From NCBI GenBank assembly GCA_964433755.1, contig CAYSSR010000004.1, positions 186,001-250,000 on the forward strand: a stretch of 64,000 nt of DNA, in the 5' to 3' direction. Shown here piece after piece: positions 52,356 to 61,776 of the stretch; the first letter of the stretch is position 1, and each line of letters starts with the position of its first letter. Origin of the DNA: JAUVXJ01 sp964433755. Lineage in GTDB: Bacteria; Chloroflexota; Anaerolineae; UBA7937; B3-Chlor. The notes below the pieces were generated by a model, which was given only the letters and a program-made list of their open reading frames with translations, ran no database searches and was not told where the DNA came from. The position numbers were made by a program, and so were the translations under genes.

Positions 52356-53858
52356 CTAGGAACCGGACACCACCCTCCAGGTGCTGCCGTCCGGCCCGTC
52401 CTCCACCACGATTCCCAACTCCAACAGCCTGGCACGGATACTGTCCGCCGTCTGGTACTCTTTGGCGGCCCGCAGCTCCATCCGCACCAACACGAGGAGA
52501 TCCACCAGGTCCTTGGCCTCGAGGTCAGACGGAGTCTCCTGGAGCGAGCCCAGTTCGATCTTTGCGGCGGCGAGCTCATCGCGAATGCTCGTCGCCAACT
52601 CCAGGAGGGGCTGCGGACCAATACCCAGTTCTCGCTCGCGCAGCGTCAACCCCAGCACGCTGGCCAGTTCTTGCAGCACTTCCTGGCTGGCAGCGAGGCC
52701 CGCACCTGCTGCGCCGGAGTCTCGGGCCTGGTTGATGGCGCGTCCTAGATCGAACAGGTGGCCGATGGCACGTGCGGTGTTGAAGTCATCGTCCATGGCC
52801 TCGATGAACTTCCGGCGCGAGTCCTCGGCGAAGGCCAGCAACTCATCTGCTCCGCCAGCAGCTCCTTCCGACCCGGGCTTCAGGGCAGTGCGCAGTCGCT
52901 CCAGCCCTCGGTCTGCCGCCAGAATGCCCTCTTCGCTCCACGTGACGGGGCTGCGGTAGTGCGACGATAGAATGAAGAGACGGAGGGCATCCGGGTTGTA
53001 TCTACGCAGGGCTTCCTCGCAGCTAATGAAGTTGCCAAGGTGCCGCGTCATCTTCTCCTGTTCTTCGCTGGGGCGGAGCAGGCCGTTGTGTAGCCAGTAC
53101 TTGACGAAGGGCACTTTGCCCGTGTAGCTCTCCGACTGGGCGATCTCGTCTTCGTGGTGGGGGAAGATCACGTCTTCACCTCCACCATGGATGTCTATCT
53201 GGTCGCCCAGGAACTGATTGGACATGGCGGAGCACTCGATGTGCCATCCAGGGCGCCCCTTGCCCCACGGGCTGTCCCAGCTAGGCTCTCCCGGCTTGGC
53301 GGCCTTCCAGAGGGCGAAGTCCAGCTCGTTTTCTTTTCTGGAATCGACCTCAACTCTCGCCCCTGCTCGCATGGCGTCAAGGGATTGGCCGGTGAGCTTC
53401 CCGTAGTCGGGGTCGCTGGAGATGCGGAAGTAGACGTCGCCATCCACCTGATAGGCGTGTCCCTTTTCGATTAGCCCTTGCACCATCTCCTGGATCTTGG
53501 GGATGACCTCGGTAGCTCTCGGGTAGTGGGTGGCTCGCTCGACATTCAGGGCGTCCATCTCGTCCAGGAAGCGCGCGCTGTACTTCTCCGCCAGTTCCTT
53601 CACGGTCACGCCCAGCGAGTTGGCGGTCTGGATGATACGGTCCTCGATGTCTGTGAAGTTCTGAACGTGCTTGACTGTGTACCCCTGGTACTCCAGGTAT
53701 CTCTTGATGACGTCGAAGACCAGGTAGGACATGGCGTGACCTACGTGGCAAGGCCCGTAGACGTTGGGTCCGCACACGTACATCAGCACTTCCCTATCCT
53801 TCAGCGGCACGAACTCTTCTTTCGTTCGACTCAGGGTGTTATGTACTCTGAGGGTCAT
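52356..53858 (-). CDS. cysS: Cysteinyl-tRNA synthetase
   Basis: 500 residues. Class I synthetase: the zinc and ATP site is CGPNVYGPCHVGHAMSYL (HVGH in place of HIGH) and the second signature is KMTRHLGN instead of KMSKS. The C-terminal helical anticodon part is standard. Attaches Cys to tRNA-Cys. It is 92 bases after gltX in the same direction, with a GC-rich hairpin (GGGATGCCG...CGGCATCCC) between them. Confidence 0.95.
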   Translation of the reverse strand: MTLRVHNTLSRTKEEFVPLKDREVLMYVCGPNVYGPCHVGHAMSYLVFDVIKRYLEYQGYTVKHVQNFTDIEDRIIQTANSLGVTVKELAEKYSARFLDEMDALNVERATHYPRATEVIPKIQEMVQGLIEKGHAYQVDGDVYFRISSDPDYGKLTGQSLDAMRAGARVEVDSRKENELDFALWKAAKPGEPSWDSPWGKGRPGWHIECSAMSNQFLGDQIDIHGGGEDVIFPHHEDEIAQSESYTGKVPFVKYWLHNGLLRPSEEQEKMTRHLGNFISCEEALRRYNPDALRLFILSSHYRSPVTWSEEGILAADRGLERLRTALKPGSEGAAGGADELLAFAEDSRRKFIEAMDDDFNTARAIGHLFDLGRAINQARDSGAAGAGLAASQEVLQELASVLGLTLRERELGIGPQPLLELATSIRDELAAAKIELGSLQETPSDLEAKDLVDLLVLVRMELRAAKEYQTADSIRARLLELGIVVEDGPDGSTWRVVSGS

Positions 53859-53950
53859 CTCAATCGCTCCCTTCGTGTGGTGATGATCCGCGTGCTAGCA
53901 GGGATGCCGCGCGAGACGGCATCCCGTAGAACAGATGCATTTGGCCATCA

Positions 53951-55435
53951 TCACGACGAGAAGGAAGCTTGAGAATCTCTCGCCTTTTGGATACATCTCT
54001 CTCTACCCAGTAAGGCCACGATAGCAGCCAGGTTTGGACCGTGGAGGCTTCCCGTCAGGCCTGCTCTCAGAGGGAACATGACCTGTCTGGCCCCAAGGCC
54101 GGCTTGCTGCTTGAGCGCTTGCCTCAGATCAGATAGGATCCCGCTCGCCTGCTCGACGTCGAGCGCCTCCATGGACTCCACTTTCTCTACGAAGGCATTA
54201 AGCACATCGCCAGCCGCCGCGTCGCTCAGGGCCTCTCTGGCCTCTGACGTGTACGAGATCCCGTCCATGAAAGCGAAGCCGACGTGCAGCGGCAGCTCAC
54301 TTAGACTATCCACTTCCTCCCGGACGTTGTCCACCAGGAGCGTCAGCCACTCCTGCGGCGAATAAGCTGTGCCCGTGCTGCGATCGGCTTCACCATAGGA
54401 CGCTGCCAGGAACGTGGCTGCTTCCGGGGCGATGCGCTCGACGGGCAGATGGCGTATGTACCACTTGTTGAACCAGTTGAGACGTTCCAGATCGAAGATG
54501 GCAGGGCTGGTGGAGATGCGCTCCCAGGTGAAAGCGTCGCCGAGCTGCTCTGTAGTGAACAGCTCTTGCGTGTCGCCGGGCGACCATCCCAGCAGGGCCA
54601 GGTAGTTGACCATGGCCTCGGGAAGGTAGCCCCTCTCCCGAAAGGAGGACGCGGAGGTGTCTCCCAGTCGCTTGCTAAGCTTGCCGCCGCCACTATCCAG
54701 GATCAGGGGTAGGTGGATGAAATGAGGAGGATCCCATCCGAAGGCTTGGTAGAGAAGGATATGGCGGGGTGAGCTGGGTATCCACTCGTCGGCCCTGAGC
54801 ACGTGGCTGATGGCCATCAGAGAGTCATCCACCACGTTGGCCAGATGGTACGTAGGATAGCCATCGGACTTGAGGATGATGAAATCATCCAGGGAATCGT
54901 TGGGGAAGCTGATCTCACCACGCAGTAGATCGTGGAACACCGTGCGCCCGTGGTCGGGAGTCCTGAACCGGATCACGGGCTCGGTGCCCTGGTCCCGGTA
55001 GCGGGCGGCTTCCTCAGTGCTCAACTCGCGGCAGCGCCCATCGTAGCCAGGAGGCTGTCCGCGCCGCCGCTGTTCCTGGCGCATGGCTTCCAGCCGCTCG
55101 GGGGAGCAGTAGCACCGATAGGCATGCCCTTCTTCCACGAGTCGCTCTGCGTAGGCGCGGTAGAGATCCAATCTACGCGATTGGTGATAGGGTCCGACGT
55201 CCCCGCCCTTCTCGGGACCCTCGTCCCAGTCCAGGGATAACCACCGCAGGCCGTCGAGGATGGCCTGCTCAGCGTCTTGACTGCTGCGAGCCACGTCGGT
55301 GTCTTCGATGCGCAGGACGAAATCGCCATCGTAGTGTCGGGCGAACAGCCAGTTGAAAAGGGCTGTGTGCACGTTGCCGAGGTGGAGCTCACCAGTGGGG
55401 CTGGGAGCGAAGCGGACCCTGACTCTCTCACTCAT
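53951..55435 (-). CDS. gltX: Glutamyl-tRNA synthetase
   Basis: 494 residues. PSPTGELHLGNVHTALFNW contains the HIGH-type site (HLGN) and the second signature is KLSKRLGD. GYDGRCREL and KSDGYPTYHLANVVDD are typical. Its start overlaps the upstream cytidylate kinase-like gene by eight bases, so the two are translationally coupled. It charges tRNA-Glu (and perhaps tRNA-Gln). Confidence 0.95.
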   Translation of the reverse strand: MSERVRVRFAPSPTGELHLGNVHTALFNWLFARHYDGDFVLRIEDTDVARSSQDAEQAILDGLRWLSLDWDEGPEKGGDVGPYHQSRRLDLYRAYAERLVEEGHAYRCYCSPERLEAMRQEQRRRGQPPGYDGRCRELSTEEAARYRDQGTEPVIRFRTPDHGRTVFHDLLRGEISFPNDSLDDFIILKSDGYPTYHLANVVDDSLMAISHVLRADEWIPSSPRHILLYQAFGWDPPHFIHLPLILDSGGGKLSKRLGDTSASSFRERGYLPEAMVNYLALLGWSPGDTQELFTTEQLGDAFTWERISTSPAIFDLERLNWFNKWYIRHLPVERIAPEAATFLAASYGEADRSTGTAYSPQEWLTLLVDNVREEVDSLSELPLHVGFAFMDGISYTSEAREALSDAAAGDVLNAFVEKVESMEALDVEQASGILSDLRQALKQQAGLGARQVMFPLRAGLTGSLHGPNLAAIVALLGRERCIQKARDSQASFSS

Positions 55436-56126
55436 GGTCTTCAGCTACCAACCGCTGGTAGGTGTGGACAATCATCCCAGCGGCCTCGCCCGGTGGAATC
55501 CTGTGGGTGTTGATGACGAGGTCGTAGAGAGTTGGATCCAGCCAGTCGACCTGGTGGTACTGGCGCAGATAGTCTCTCCGCGCGCCGTCGCTGGCTTTGA
55601 GTCGCTTGGCTGCCTCTTTCGCCTCGATGCCCTCCCGCTCGGCCAGGACGGCTACGCGATGATCGAAAGGGGCGACGACCTGGACGTGGACAGCCCCGGG
55701 GACGTCGCCAAGGAGCACCTGACTGCCTCTTCCCGCTATGACCACGTTCCCCTCGCGAGCCAGGTCGCGGATCACCATCCCCACCATGTCGACGTAATCC
55801 TTGAGCGTAACCGAAAACGAGGGTACGGCGGGAGAGAAGATGCCTCCGTACGGCCGGCTCACAGGCCGCGCGGCCTCTCTCTTCCAGGCCTCAGCCGTGC
55901 TAGGAACGGCAGGCATGGCGTTGACAGCCCGGAGTATACGCTCAGCCAGGTTCCGGCGACCCTCGAAGACGATCTCCTCCAAAGCGATCTTGGGCACGCC
56001 GGCTTCTTCGGCTGCCCTGTAGATGATCTCCCGGTCTATGAGGCGGAAGCCGAGCATGCTGGCCACGTTGGCTGCGATCTCACAGCCGTGGCTGGCCAGT
56101 TGCCTTGACACCGTGATGACGCTCAT
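55428..56126 (-). CDS. Cytidylate kinase-like protein
   Basis: 232 residues of the cytidylate-kinase-like (AAA_26) family: N-terminus VITVSRQLASHGCEIA with a modified P-loop (SRQLASHG), then FRLIDREIIYRAAEE and IVIAGRGSQVLLGD. The Lid/LID-like region is EAKEAAKRLKASDGARRDYLRQYH. Probably a nucleotide or related kinase of uncertain substrate. It lies between gltX and a PIN/TRAM gene. Confidence 0.8.
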   Translation of the reverse strand: MSVITVSRQLASHGCEIAANVASMLGFRLIDREIIYRAAEEAGVPKIALEEIVFEGRRNLAERILRAVNAMPAVPSTAEAWKREAARPVSRPYGGIFSPAVPSFSVTLKDYVDMVGMVIRDLAREGNVVIAGRGSQVLLGDVPGAVHVQVVAPFDHRVAVLAEREGIEAKEAAKRLKASDGARRDYLRQYHQVDWLDPTLYDLVINTHRIPPGEAAGMIVHTYQRLVAEDHE

Positions 56127-56138
56127 GCTGAACGAGAC

Positions 56139-57212
56139 CTATCTCCTGGAGTGGCGGTTCTGAGGCTGGGCGAAGATCATCCGGCCCTGTGCTGTCTGGA
56201 GCACCTTGGTGACCGTCACGTCCAGGCTGTGGTCGATGTGCCTGCGCCCATCCTCCACGACCACCATCGTGCCGTCGTCGAGGTATCCCACACCCTGGTT
56301 GGGCTCCGTGCCTTCCTGGATGATGCGTACCTTGAGGGTCTCCCCGTGCAGGACGGCGGTCTTCACCGCGTTGGCCAATTCGTTGATGTTCAGGACCCTG
56401 ATGCCCTGCAACTGTGCCACACGGTTGAGGTTGTAGTCGTTGGTAATGATGGGGCACCGGAGGGTCTTGGCCAACCGTACCAGCTTGCCGTCGGCGTCTC
56501 TCATCTCCTCGATGTCCATGTCGGTGATACGAATGGGCACCTCAGAGTCCTGTTGCAGCCTGTTCAAGATGTCGAGGCCCCGACGGCCCCGCTTGCGCCG
56601 GAGGGCGTCTGACGAATCGGCTATGTATTGCAGCTCGTCCAGTATGAACTTGGGCACGAGCAGCGTCCTCTCGATGAAGCCCGTCTGGCTGATGTCAGCG
56701 ATGCGACCATCGATGATGACACTCGTATCCAGCAGAACTACGCGGTCCTCGGTCCGCCGTGGCTTCCCCTTTCCGATCGTGGAACTCGAGATGGCTAGCA
56801 GGTCGTCTGCGCGCATGATCATAATAGCCATGCCCAGGAGTCCGAAGACTACGCTGGCCAGGAGTGGCATGATCGTTCGCATGTTCGAGGGCAAGAAGGA
56901 GAGGCTGAAGGCGATGGGCAAGGAGATCACCAGTCCAATCACCAGACCGACGGTTCCCATGAGGAGGTGGCGGGCTGGAATCTGCTTCAGTTTCCTGCGC
57001 GCCCAGAGGATCGGTCGTATGGTCAGCCAAGGCGTGATCAGCAGGCCAAGCCCAGCCCCCGCGATAGCCAGCGCGAGGGCAGGGCGGAGATAGGGAACAC
57101 TGAAGGCATCGGCGGCCCCAGATCTGGTGGCAATGAAGTCGCCTATACCCCAGCCCACGGCCGACATGAGGACCATGCCCACAAGTCGCAATACGAGTTC
57201 TCCACGTCCCAT
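56139..57212 (-). CDS. Membrane PIN-TRAM protein (YacL-like)
   Basis: 357 residues from the ATG at 57212 (GGAGG six bases upstream); an ATG at 57230 has no ribosome site. Four membrane helices fill the first 135 residues. A PIN nuclease domain (about 160-275) with acidic residues in VLLDTSVIIDGRI and ITNDYNLNRVA, and a C-terminal TRAM RNA-binding domain (about 290-345), follow. YacL-like proteins are thought to act in RNA or translation-linked processes. A perfect inverted repeat lies 45 bases upstream. Confidence 0.88.
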   Translation of the reverse strand: MGRGELVLRLVGMVLMSAVGWGIGDFIATRSGAADAFSVPYLRPALALAIAGAGLGLLITPWLTIRPILWARRKLKQIPARHLLMGTVGLVIGLVISLPIAFSLSFLPSNMRTIMPLLASVVFGLLGMAIMIMRADDLLAISSSTIGKGKPRRTEDRVVLLDTSVIIDGRIADISQTGFIERTLLVPKFILDELQYIADSSDALRRKRGRRGLDILNRLQQDSEVPIRITDMDIEEMRDADGKLVRLAKTLRCPIITNDYNLNRVAQLQGIRVLNINELANAVKTAVLHGETLKVRIIQEGTEPNQGVGYLDDGTMVVVEDGRRHIDHSLDVTVTKVLQTAQGRMIFAQPQNRHSRR

Positions 57213-57256
57213 GCGGTACCTCCACGTCACGTGCGAAATGAGTTCACCCTAACAAA

Positions 57257-57282
57257 ATGAGTGTACCATAGAGTACACTCAT
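57257..57282. promoter_or_regulatory. Perfect inverted repeat upstream of the PIN-TRAM gene
   Basis: ATGAGTGTAC and GTACACTCAT, 10-bp arms around CATAGA (57257-57266/57273-57282), 45 bases before the PIN-TRAM start. Candidate operator of that operon. Confidence 0.55.
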
Positions 57283-57744
57283 GTCAGAGATCCGCCCGTG
57301 CGTGTTGACCGTCTTGCGCTTGTGGCCCCGCTTATGAAAAGAACCGATCAAGAAGATGAGTCCATACGCCGCCACTTCCTCGTTGGGGATGGCGCACTCC
57401 TCAGCGCAAGGCCGGGTCACAGTATTCGGGTGTCACTCGTACCACGCAGTGTCTCTCGGCACTTGGGTCGATCAAAACGAATCGGAACCAGAGAGACCTG
57501 GTTTAAGCTAATACTACCAGATTGCCTGCCGTATGTCAAGGACACGGCGCGGCCTGGCTGGCGTCACAGGCCTACTGTCACTCACTTCCCATCCACAGTG
57601 GCAACGAGTGCTGATGCGCAGGTATCTGAAGCGGATGTCACCCTCAGGGCCGAGTCTGTGCTTCGGCCAACGCAGACAGGTCTCCAGTACCAATCGGGTG
57701 TGGGAACTGCTATAATGTGGTTCGTCTACCACAGGGGAGGAACC
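57283..57744. promoter_or_regulatory. Divergent gap with rmlD promoter
   Basis: The gap holds the divergent promoter regions. An extended -10 TGCTATAAT (57708-57716) precedes rmlD; no good -35 is seen. Open frames in the gap are short and GC-biased, with no ribosome sites or family motifs. Confidence 0.5.
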
Positions 57745-58581
57745 ATGCGCCTGGTGATCACGGGAGCCAACGGACAACTGGGGAGGAGCTTGCAGGACTC
57801 GCTCGCAGGACACGAGTTCCTTCTCGTCGATCTTCCAGAGTATGACGTGAGCGGGGAGGCGACGCTGGAGGCCATCGTCGGTTTCCAGCCGGAACTGGTT
57901 ATTCACGCCGCGGCCATGACAGACGTGGACGGCTGTGAGAAGGACCCAGACACGGCCTACAAGGTCAATGCCCTCGGTACCCGCAACGTGGCTCTAGCCT
58001 GCCAGCGGTGCGATGCCGTTATGCTCTACGTGAGCACCGATTACGTCTTCGACGGCACCAGTGATGAGCCCTATCTGGAGTACGACGAGCCCCATCCTTT
58101 GTCTGTCTACGCCAAGTCCAAGCTGGCCGGCGAGCAGTCAGTTCGGGACCTCTTGAGCAGGTTCTACATCGTGCGCACGGCCTGGCTCTACGGCAGAACA
58201 GGCCACAACTTCGTGGAGAAGGTGCTGGAGCTGGCCCAGCGACAGGACGAGCTATCCGTTGTGGACAATGAGTTCGGTTCGCCCACCTACGCCCCGGACC
58301 TGGCTCAGGGTATTGCCAGCCTGGTGTCCAGCGGCCTGTACGGTATCTACCACCTCACTAACGAGGGGTCGTGCTCGCGATACGAGTTTGCGGCAACGAT
58401 CCTGGAGTTTGCGGGGAAGGACCCTGCCACTGTTCACCCTACGAGCGTCTATCGCCGGGCGGCCAGGGTCCCTCGCCGAGCCCTGTTGCGGAACTTCTCA
58501 GCGGCGACACAGTTGGGGATTGTCTTGCGACCCTGGCAAGCAGCGCTGCGTGCATATTTCGAGGAGAGAAATGGTGCGTGA
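57745..58581 (+). CDS. rmlD: dTDP-4-dehydrorhamnose reductase
   Basis: 278 residues. Rossmann start MRLVITGANGQLGRSL (GxxGxxG), then IHAAAMTDVDGCE, the catalytic-type VSTDYVFDG and YAKSKLAGE (YxxxK) motifs. It makes dTDP-L-rhamnose, a precursor of surface polysaccharide. GGGGAGG precedes the ATG. The following glycosyltransferases fit rhamnose use. Longer upstream frames lack a ribosome site. Confidence 0.9.
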   Translation: MRLVITGANGQLGRSLQDSLAGHEFLLVDLPEYDVSGEATLEAIVGFQPELVIHAAAMTDVDGCEKDPDTAYKVNALGTRNVALACQRCDAVMLYVSTDYVFDGTSDEPYLEYDEPHPLSVYAKSKLAGEQSVRDLLSRFYIVRTAWLYGRTGHNFVEKVLELAQRQDELSVVDNEFGSPTYAPDLAQGIASLVSSGLYGIYHLTNEGSCSRYEFAATILEFAGKDPATVHPTSVYRRAARVPRRALLRNFSAATQLGIVLRPWQAALRAYFEERNGA

Positions 58582-59278
58582 CGTCGTCGACCAGGCCATA
58601 TTCGAGCGCTTCCCTGACTACATCCGAGCGATAGTAGTCGCCAGAGGGATCGATAACCAGGGCGCCCGGCCTGGGGTGGAGGAGATGTTGCGGGAGGCCG
58701 AGGCCCGCTGCGAGACCCTCTTCGCCGAGGAAAACCTGACCACGCATCCGCGCATCGCCAATTGGAGGGAAGCGTACAAGACCCTGAACATGCGGCCCGG
58801 CAAGAACTACTCCTCCGTGGAGGCCCTGGCTCGACGGGCCAGGGGCGGCTCGCCAACGCCGTACGTCAATACGCTGGTAGCGCTGATGAACGCTTTCTCC
58901 CTCGAGCATCTGGTGCCCTGCGGTGGCGACGATCTGGATGCTGCCCATGGCGATCTCGTTCTGAGACTGGCCAAGGGGGATGAGAGCTGGGTGCCGCTGG
59001 GCCAGGAAGAAGCATTGCACCCGGAACCAGGGGAGGCGATCTACGTAGACGACCAGCAAGTGCTCTGCCGGCGCTGGAACTGGCGACAGGGGGATGGAAC
59101 CAAGGTCTTGCCTTCCACCTGCAACTTGCTGATCAACGTGGACTGTCTCCCTCCGGTGGGCGCCGGTGAGGCCGAGAGGCTCGTAGTCGAGCTGAGCGAG
59201 CTGGTGAGGCGATTCTGTGGGGGCACAGTCTCTTTTCACCTGATCACGGCCAGCGACCCCTTCGTGGAGCTGGGGTGA
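58571..59278 (+). CDS. B3/B4-domain protein
   Basis: 235 residues, overlapping rmlD by 11 bases. Matches the B3/B4 fold found in the phenylalanyl-tRNA synthetase beta chain: YKTLNMRPGKNYSSVEALAR, NTLVALMNAFSLEHLVPCGG and NLLINVDCLPPVG. Stand-alone B3/B4 proteins may edit aminoacyl-tRNA or bind nucleic acid. Its presence in a polysaccharide operon is unusual, so the link is unclear. Confidence 0.8.
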   Translation: MVRDVVDQAIFERFPDYIRAIVVARGIDNQGARPGVEEMLREAEARCETLFAEENLTTHPRIANWREAYKTLNMRPGKNYSSVEALARRARGGSPTPYVNTLVALMNAFSLEHLVPCGGDDLDAAHGDLVLRLAKGDESWVPLGQEEALHPEPGEAIYVDDQQVLCRRWNWRQGDGTKVLPSTCNLLINVDCLPPVGAGEAERLVVELSELVRRFCGGTVSFHLITASDPFVELG

Positions 59279-59279
59279 C

Positions 59280-60248
59280 GTGGAGGAGCGTCCCCTGATC
59301 TCCGTGGTCATCCCCAACTGGAACGGGGCACAGCATCTTCCTACTTGTTTGGGCTCTCTGCGAGCCCAGACCTATCCCCGATTCGAGGTCATCGTCGTCG
59401 ACAACAACTCCCACGATGAGTCGGTGGCCTTGATGGAGAGGGAGTATCCTGAGGTACGGGTGCTGCCCCTGAAGGAGAATCTGGGCTACGCCGGGGGCGT
59501 CAACGCCGGGATCGAGGCCGCGAGAGGTGAGATCCTGGCCATGCTCAACAACGATACCGAGGTGGACCCCCGGTGGCTGGAGGAGCTCTGGTCAGCGTTG
59601 GAGAGGCATCCGGAGGCGGGCTCTGCGACGTCCAAGATCTTGCTCTTCGACCAGCGAAAGGTGCTCAATTCGGCTGGGGACTTGTTCAGCGTAGCAGGGC
59701 TTCCCGTGAATCGAGGCGTGTGGGAGGAGGATAGGGGCCAGTTTGACCGCGAAGAGGAGGTCTTCAGTCCCTGCGGAGGGGCGTGCGCCCTACGGCGTGC
59801 CTTGCTCGACGATCTGGCCTCGAAGGGGCAGCGTGGGCCTTTCGACGACGGCTTCTTCTCCTACCTGGAGGACGTGGACCTGGGCTGGCGGGCGCAACTG
59901 GCGGGATACAGGTGTCTGTACGTGCCTGGAGCGGTGGTCTACCACAGGCTCAGCGCGACCGGCGGCGGCAAGATCGCCAGCTACTACACCGGTCGTAACA
60001 CCATCTACGTCCTGGCCAAGGACTATCCCACTGCGCTGTTCAAGAAGCACTGGTGGCGCATCCTCCTTGCCCAGTGGAGGATCACCTGGGAGGCGCTGAA
60101 GGCCTGGCGCGGCGAGGCGGCCAGGGCACGGATTCGGGGGCAGCTCCGCGGGGTTTGGGACTCGCCACGGATGCTGCGCCAGCGACGGGTCGTCCAGGGG
60201 AGTTCTGTGGTCAGCGACGAGCACCTGGAATCGATACTCATCAGCTAG
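59280..60248 (+). CDS. Glycosyltransferase family 2
   Basis: 322 residues from a GTG one base after the previous stop. GT-A fold: SVVIPNWNGAQHLPTCLGSL, a nucleotide motif VVDNNSHDESV, an NNDTEVDP metal motif and FFSYLEDVDLGWR. The C-terminus is basic and amphipathic. It probably transfers a sugar, perhaps rhamnose, to a growing polysaccharide. Confidence 0.88.
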   Translation: MEERPLISVVIPNWNGAQHLPTCLGSLRAQTYPRFEVIVVDNNSHDESVALMEREYPEVRVLPLKENLGYAGGVNAGIEAARGEILAMLNNDTEVDPRWLEELWSALERHPEAGSATSKILLFDQRKVLNSAGDLFSVAGLPVNRGVWEEDRGQFDREEEVFSPCGGACALRRALLDDLASKGQRGPFDDGFFSYLEDVDLGWRAQLAGYRCLYVPGAVVYHRLSATGGGKIASYYTGRNTIYVLAKDYPTALFKKHWWRILLAQWRITWEALKAWRGEAARARIRGQLRGVWDSPRMLRQRRVVQGSSVVSDEHLESILIS

Positions 60249-60255
60249 GAGCAGT

Positions 60256-60990
60256 ATGGATATGGAACATCCATTTCTGTCTATCGTCGTTCCCGCATAC
60301 AACGAAGAGCGCAGGCTGCCGCAGACCCTGCCCCGCATCGTGGAGTTCCTGAAGGCCCAGGCCTACCCGGGCGAGGTGATCGTCGTCGACGACGGGAGCG
60401 GGGACACCACCGCCAGTGTGGTGGAGCGTATCGCGGCGGAAGCTCCCATGGTCAAGCTGATCAGGAACGAACATCGGGGTAAGGGGTACGCGGTGAAGAC
60501 CGGTGTGATGGCGGCCCAGGGCGACCACGTCTTCCTCTGTGACGCCGATCTCTCCATGCCCATCGAGGAGGTAGCCAACTTCCTGCCTCCGGCCCTGGAG
60601 GAGTACGACGTAGCGATCGGCTCGCGGGAGGTGGAGGGTGCCAGGAGGTACGACGAGCCGGACCTACGCCACCTCATGGGCCGCGTGTTCAACACCCTGG
60701 TGCGACTGCTGGCGGTGAGGGGCTTCCAGGACACGCAAGCGGGTTTTAAGTGCTTCACCCGGGAGGCTGCTCGCGAGGTCTTCCCCTGCCAGACCATGGA
60801 CGGCTGGGGCTTCGACGTGGAGATCCTGTTCATCGCCCAGAAGCGAGGCTATCGTATTGTCGAAGTGCCCATCAACTGGTACTACATGACCAACAGCCGG
60901 GTCAGCCCCGTCGGCGACTCCATCCGCATGTTTCGGGAGATTCTCCAGGTGCGTATGAACGACTGGCGAGGGCTGTACGACAAGAGCTAG
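60256..60990 (+). CDS. Polyprenyl-phosphate glycosyltransferase (GT2)
   Basis: 244 residues. Pattern of dolichyl/undecaprenyl-phosphate glycosyltransferases: SIVVPAYNEERRLPQTLPRI, VIVVDDGSGDTTA, LCDADLSMP and GFKCFTREAAREVF, DGWGFDVEIL. It makes a lipid-linked sugar (glucose or mannose type) for wall or glycan assembly. No C-terminal membrane helices, so a cytoplasmic-face enzyme. Eight bases after the previous gene. Confidence 0.85.
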   Translation: MDMEHPFLSIVVPAYNEERRLPQTLPRIVEFLKAQAYPGEVIVVDDGSGDTTASVVERIAAEAPMVKLIRNEHRGKGYAVKTGVMAAQGDHVFLCDADLSMPIEEVANFLPPALEEYDVAIGSREVEGARRYDEPDLRHLMGRVFNTLVRLLAVRGFQDTQAGFKCFTREAAREVFPCQTMDGWGFDVEILFIAQKRGYRIVEVPINWYYMTNSRVSPVGDSIRMFREILQVRMNDWRGLYDKS

Positions 60991-61005
60991 TCTGGAGCGG
61001 ATGTC

Positions 61006-61455
61006 ATGACGGACTACGAAGAGATCCTGAGCCATCTAGCGCCGTGTGGCCTGAGCTGCCGCAAGTGTTTCGCCAACACGAGGGGTGACATCGCTTCGCT
61101 GAGCACACACTTGCTGGAGCGGTTGGGCGCTTTCGGCATCTACGCCGAGAGGTTCTCGGGCTTCCTCCCGGCCTTCAAGGAGTATCCCGCTTTCGAGGGA
61201 TTATTGTCCTACTTCGCGGAAGGCCATTGCAGCGGCTGCCGGGAAGGGACCTGTCTGTACCCCAACTGCGGCGTGTCCACCTGCTACCAGGAGCGGGGAG
61301 TGGACTTCTGCTTCCAGTGCGACGAGTTTCCCTGCGAAAAGACCAACTTCGACCCGCATCTGGAGCGCAGGTGGCGCCAGATGAACGAGCGTATGAGGGA
61401 GATCGGGGTAGAAGCGTACTACGAGGAAACGAAGGATCTGCCCCGCTACGTGTGA
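61006..61455 (+). CDS. Cys-rich DUF3795-like protein
   Basis: 149 residues with four Cys-rich stretches: CGLSCRKC, HCSGCREGTCLYPNCGVSTC, FCFQCDEFPCEK. Fits the DUF3795 type (small Cys-rich, possibly zinc or Fe-S binding). ATG at 61006 after GAGCGGATGTC. Function unknown. It is part of the same plus-strand run as the glycosyltransferases. Confidence 0.7.
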   Translation: MTDYEEILSHLAPCGLSCRKCFANTRGDIASLSTHLLERLGAFGIYAERFSGFLPAFKEYPAFEGLLSYFAEGHCSGCREGTCLYPNCGVSTCYQERGVDFCFQCDEFPCEKTNFDPHLERRWRQMNERMREIGVEAYYEETKDLPRYV

Positions 61456-61541
61456 CCGTTTGCCTTCTGCTGGGTCGTTCATCCCGCCACGCTGCCTGAT
61501 CGACTGCCGCGTTTCCCCACGGCGTTTGTGGATCTGAGTTG

Positions 61542-61775
61542 ATGGAAACTGGCGACCGTCCTCCAACCGACTATCGTGGCACCCGGAAGCGCCACGAGCT
61601 GTGGCTTCTGATCGTGGCTATCGTGGTCCTCGTGGTGGTCGGCGGTGGGCTGATAGGCGTGATATTCGGCTTCAGTCAGTTGCTGACGGCGGTGCCCTGC
61701 CTGCTGGGTGGAGCTGCCCTCATCGCGGGGCTGTACTTGTTCTTCGTTGTCCTGGAGCGGTGGAGCGAAGGGTAA
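61542..61775 (+). CDS. Two-helix membrane protein
   Basis: 77 residues. Two membrane helices (about 22-45 and 51-70) after a polar, basic N-terminus. No family recognised. A TTG three bases upstream is in frame; the ATG is preferred. Weak ribosome site. Confidence 0.55.
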   Translation: METGDRPPTDYRGTRKRHELWLLIVAIVVLVVVGGGLIGVIFGFSQLLTAVPCLLGGAALIAGLYLFFVVLERWSEG

Positions 61776-61776
61776 C

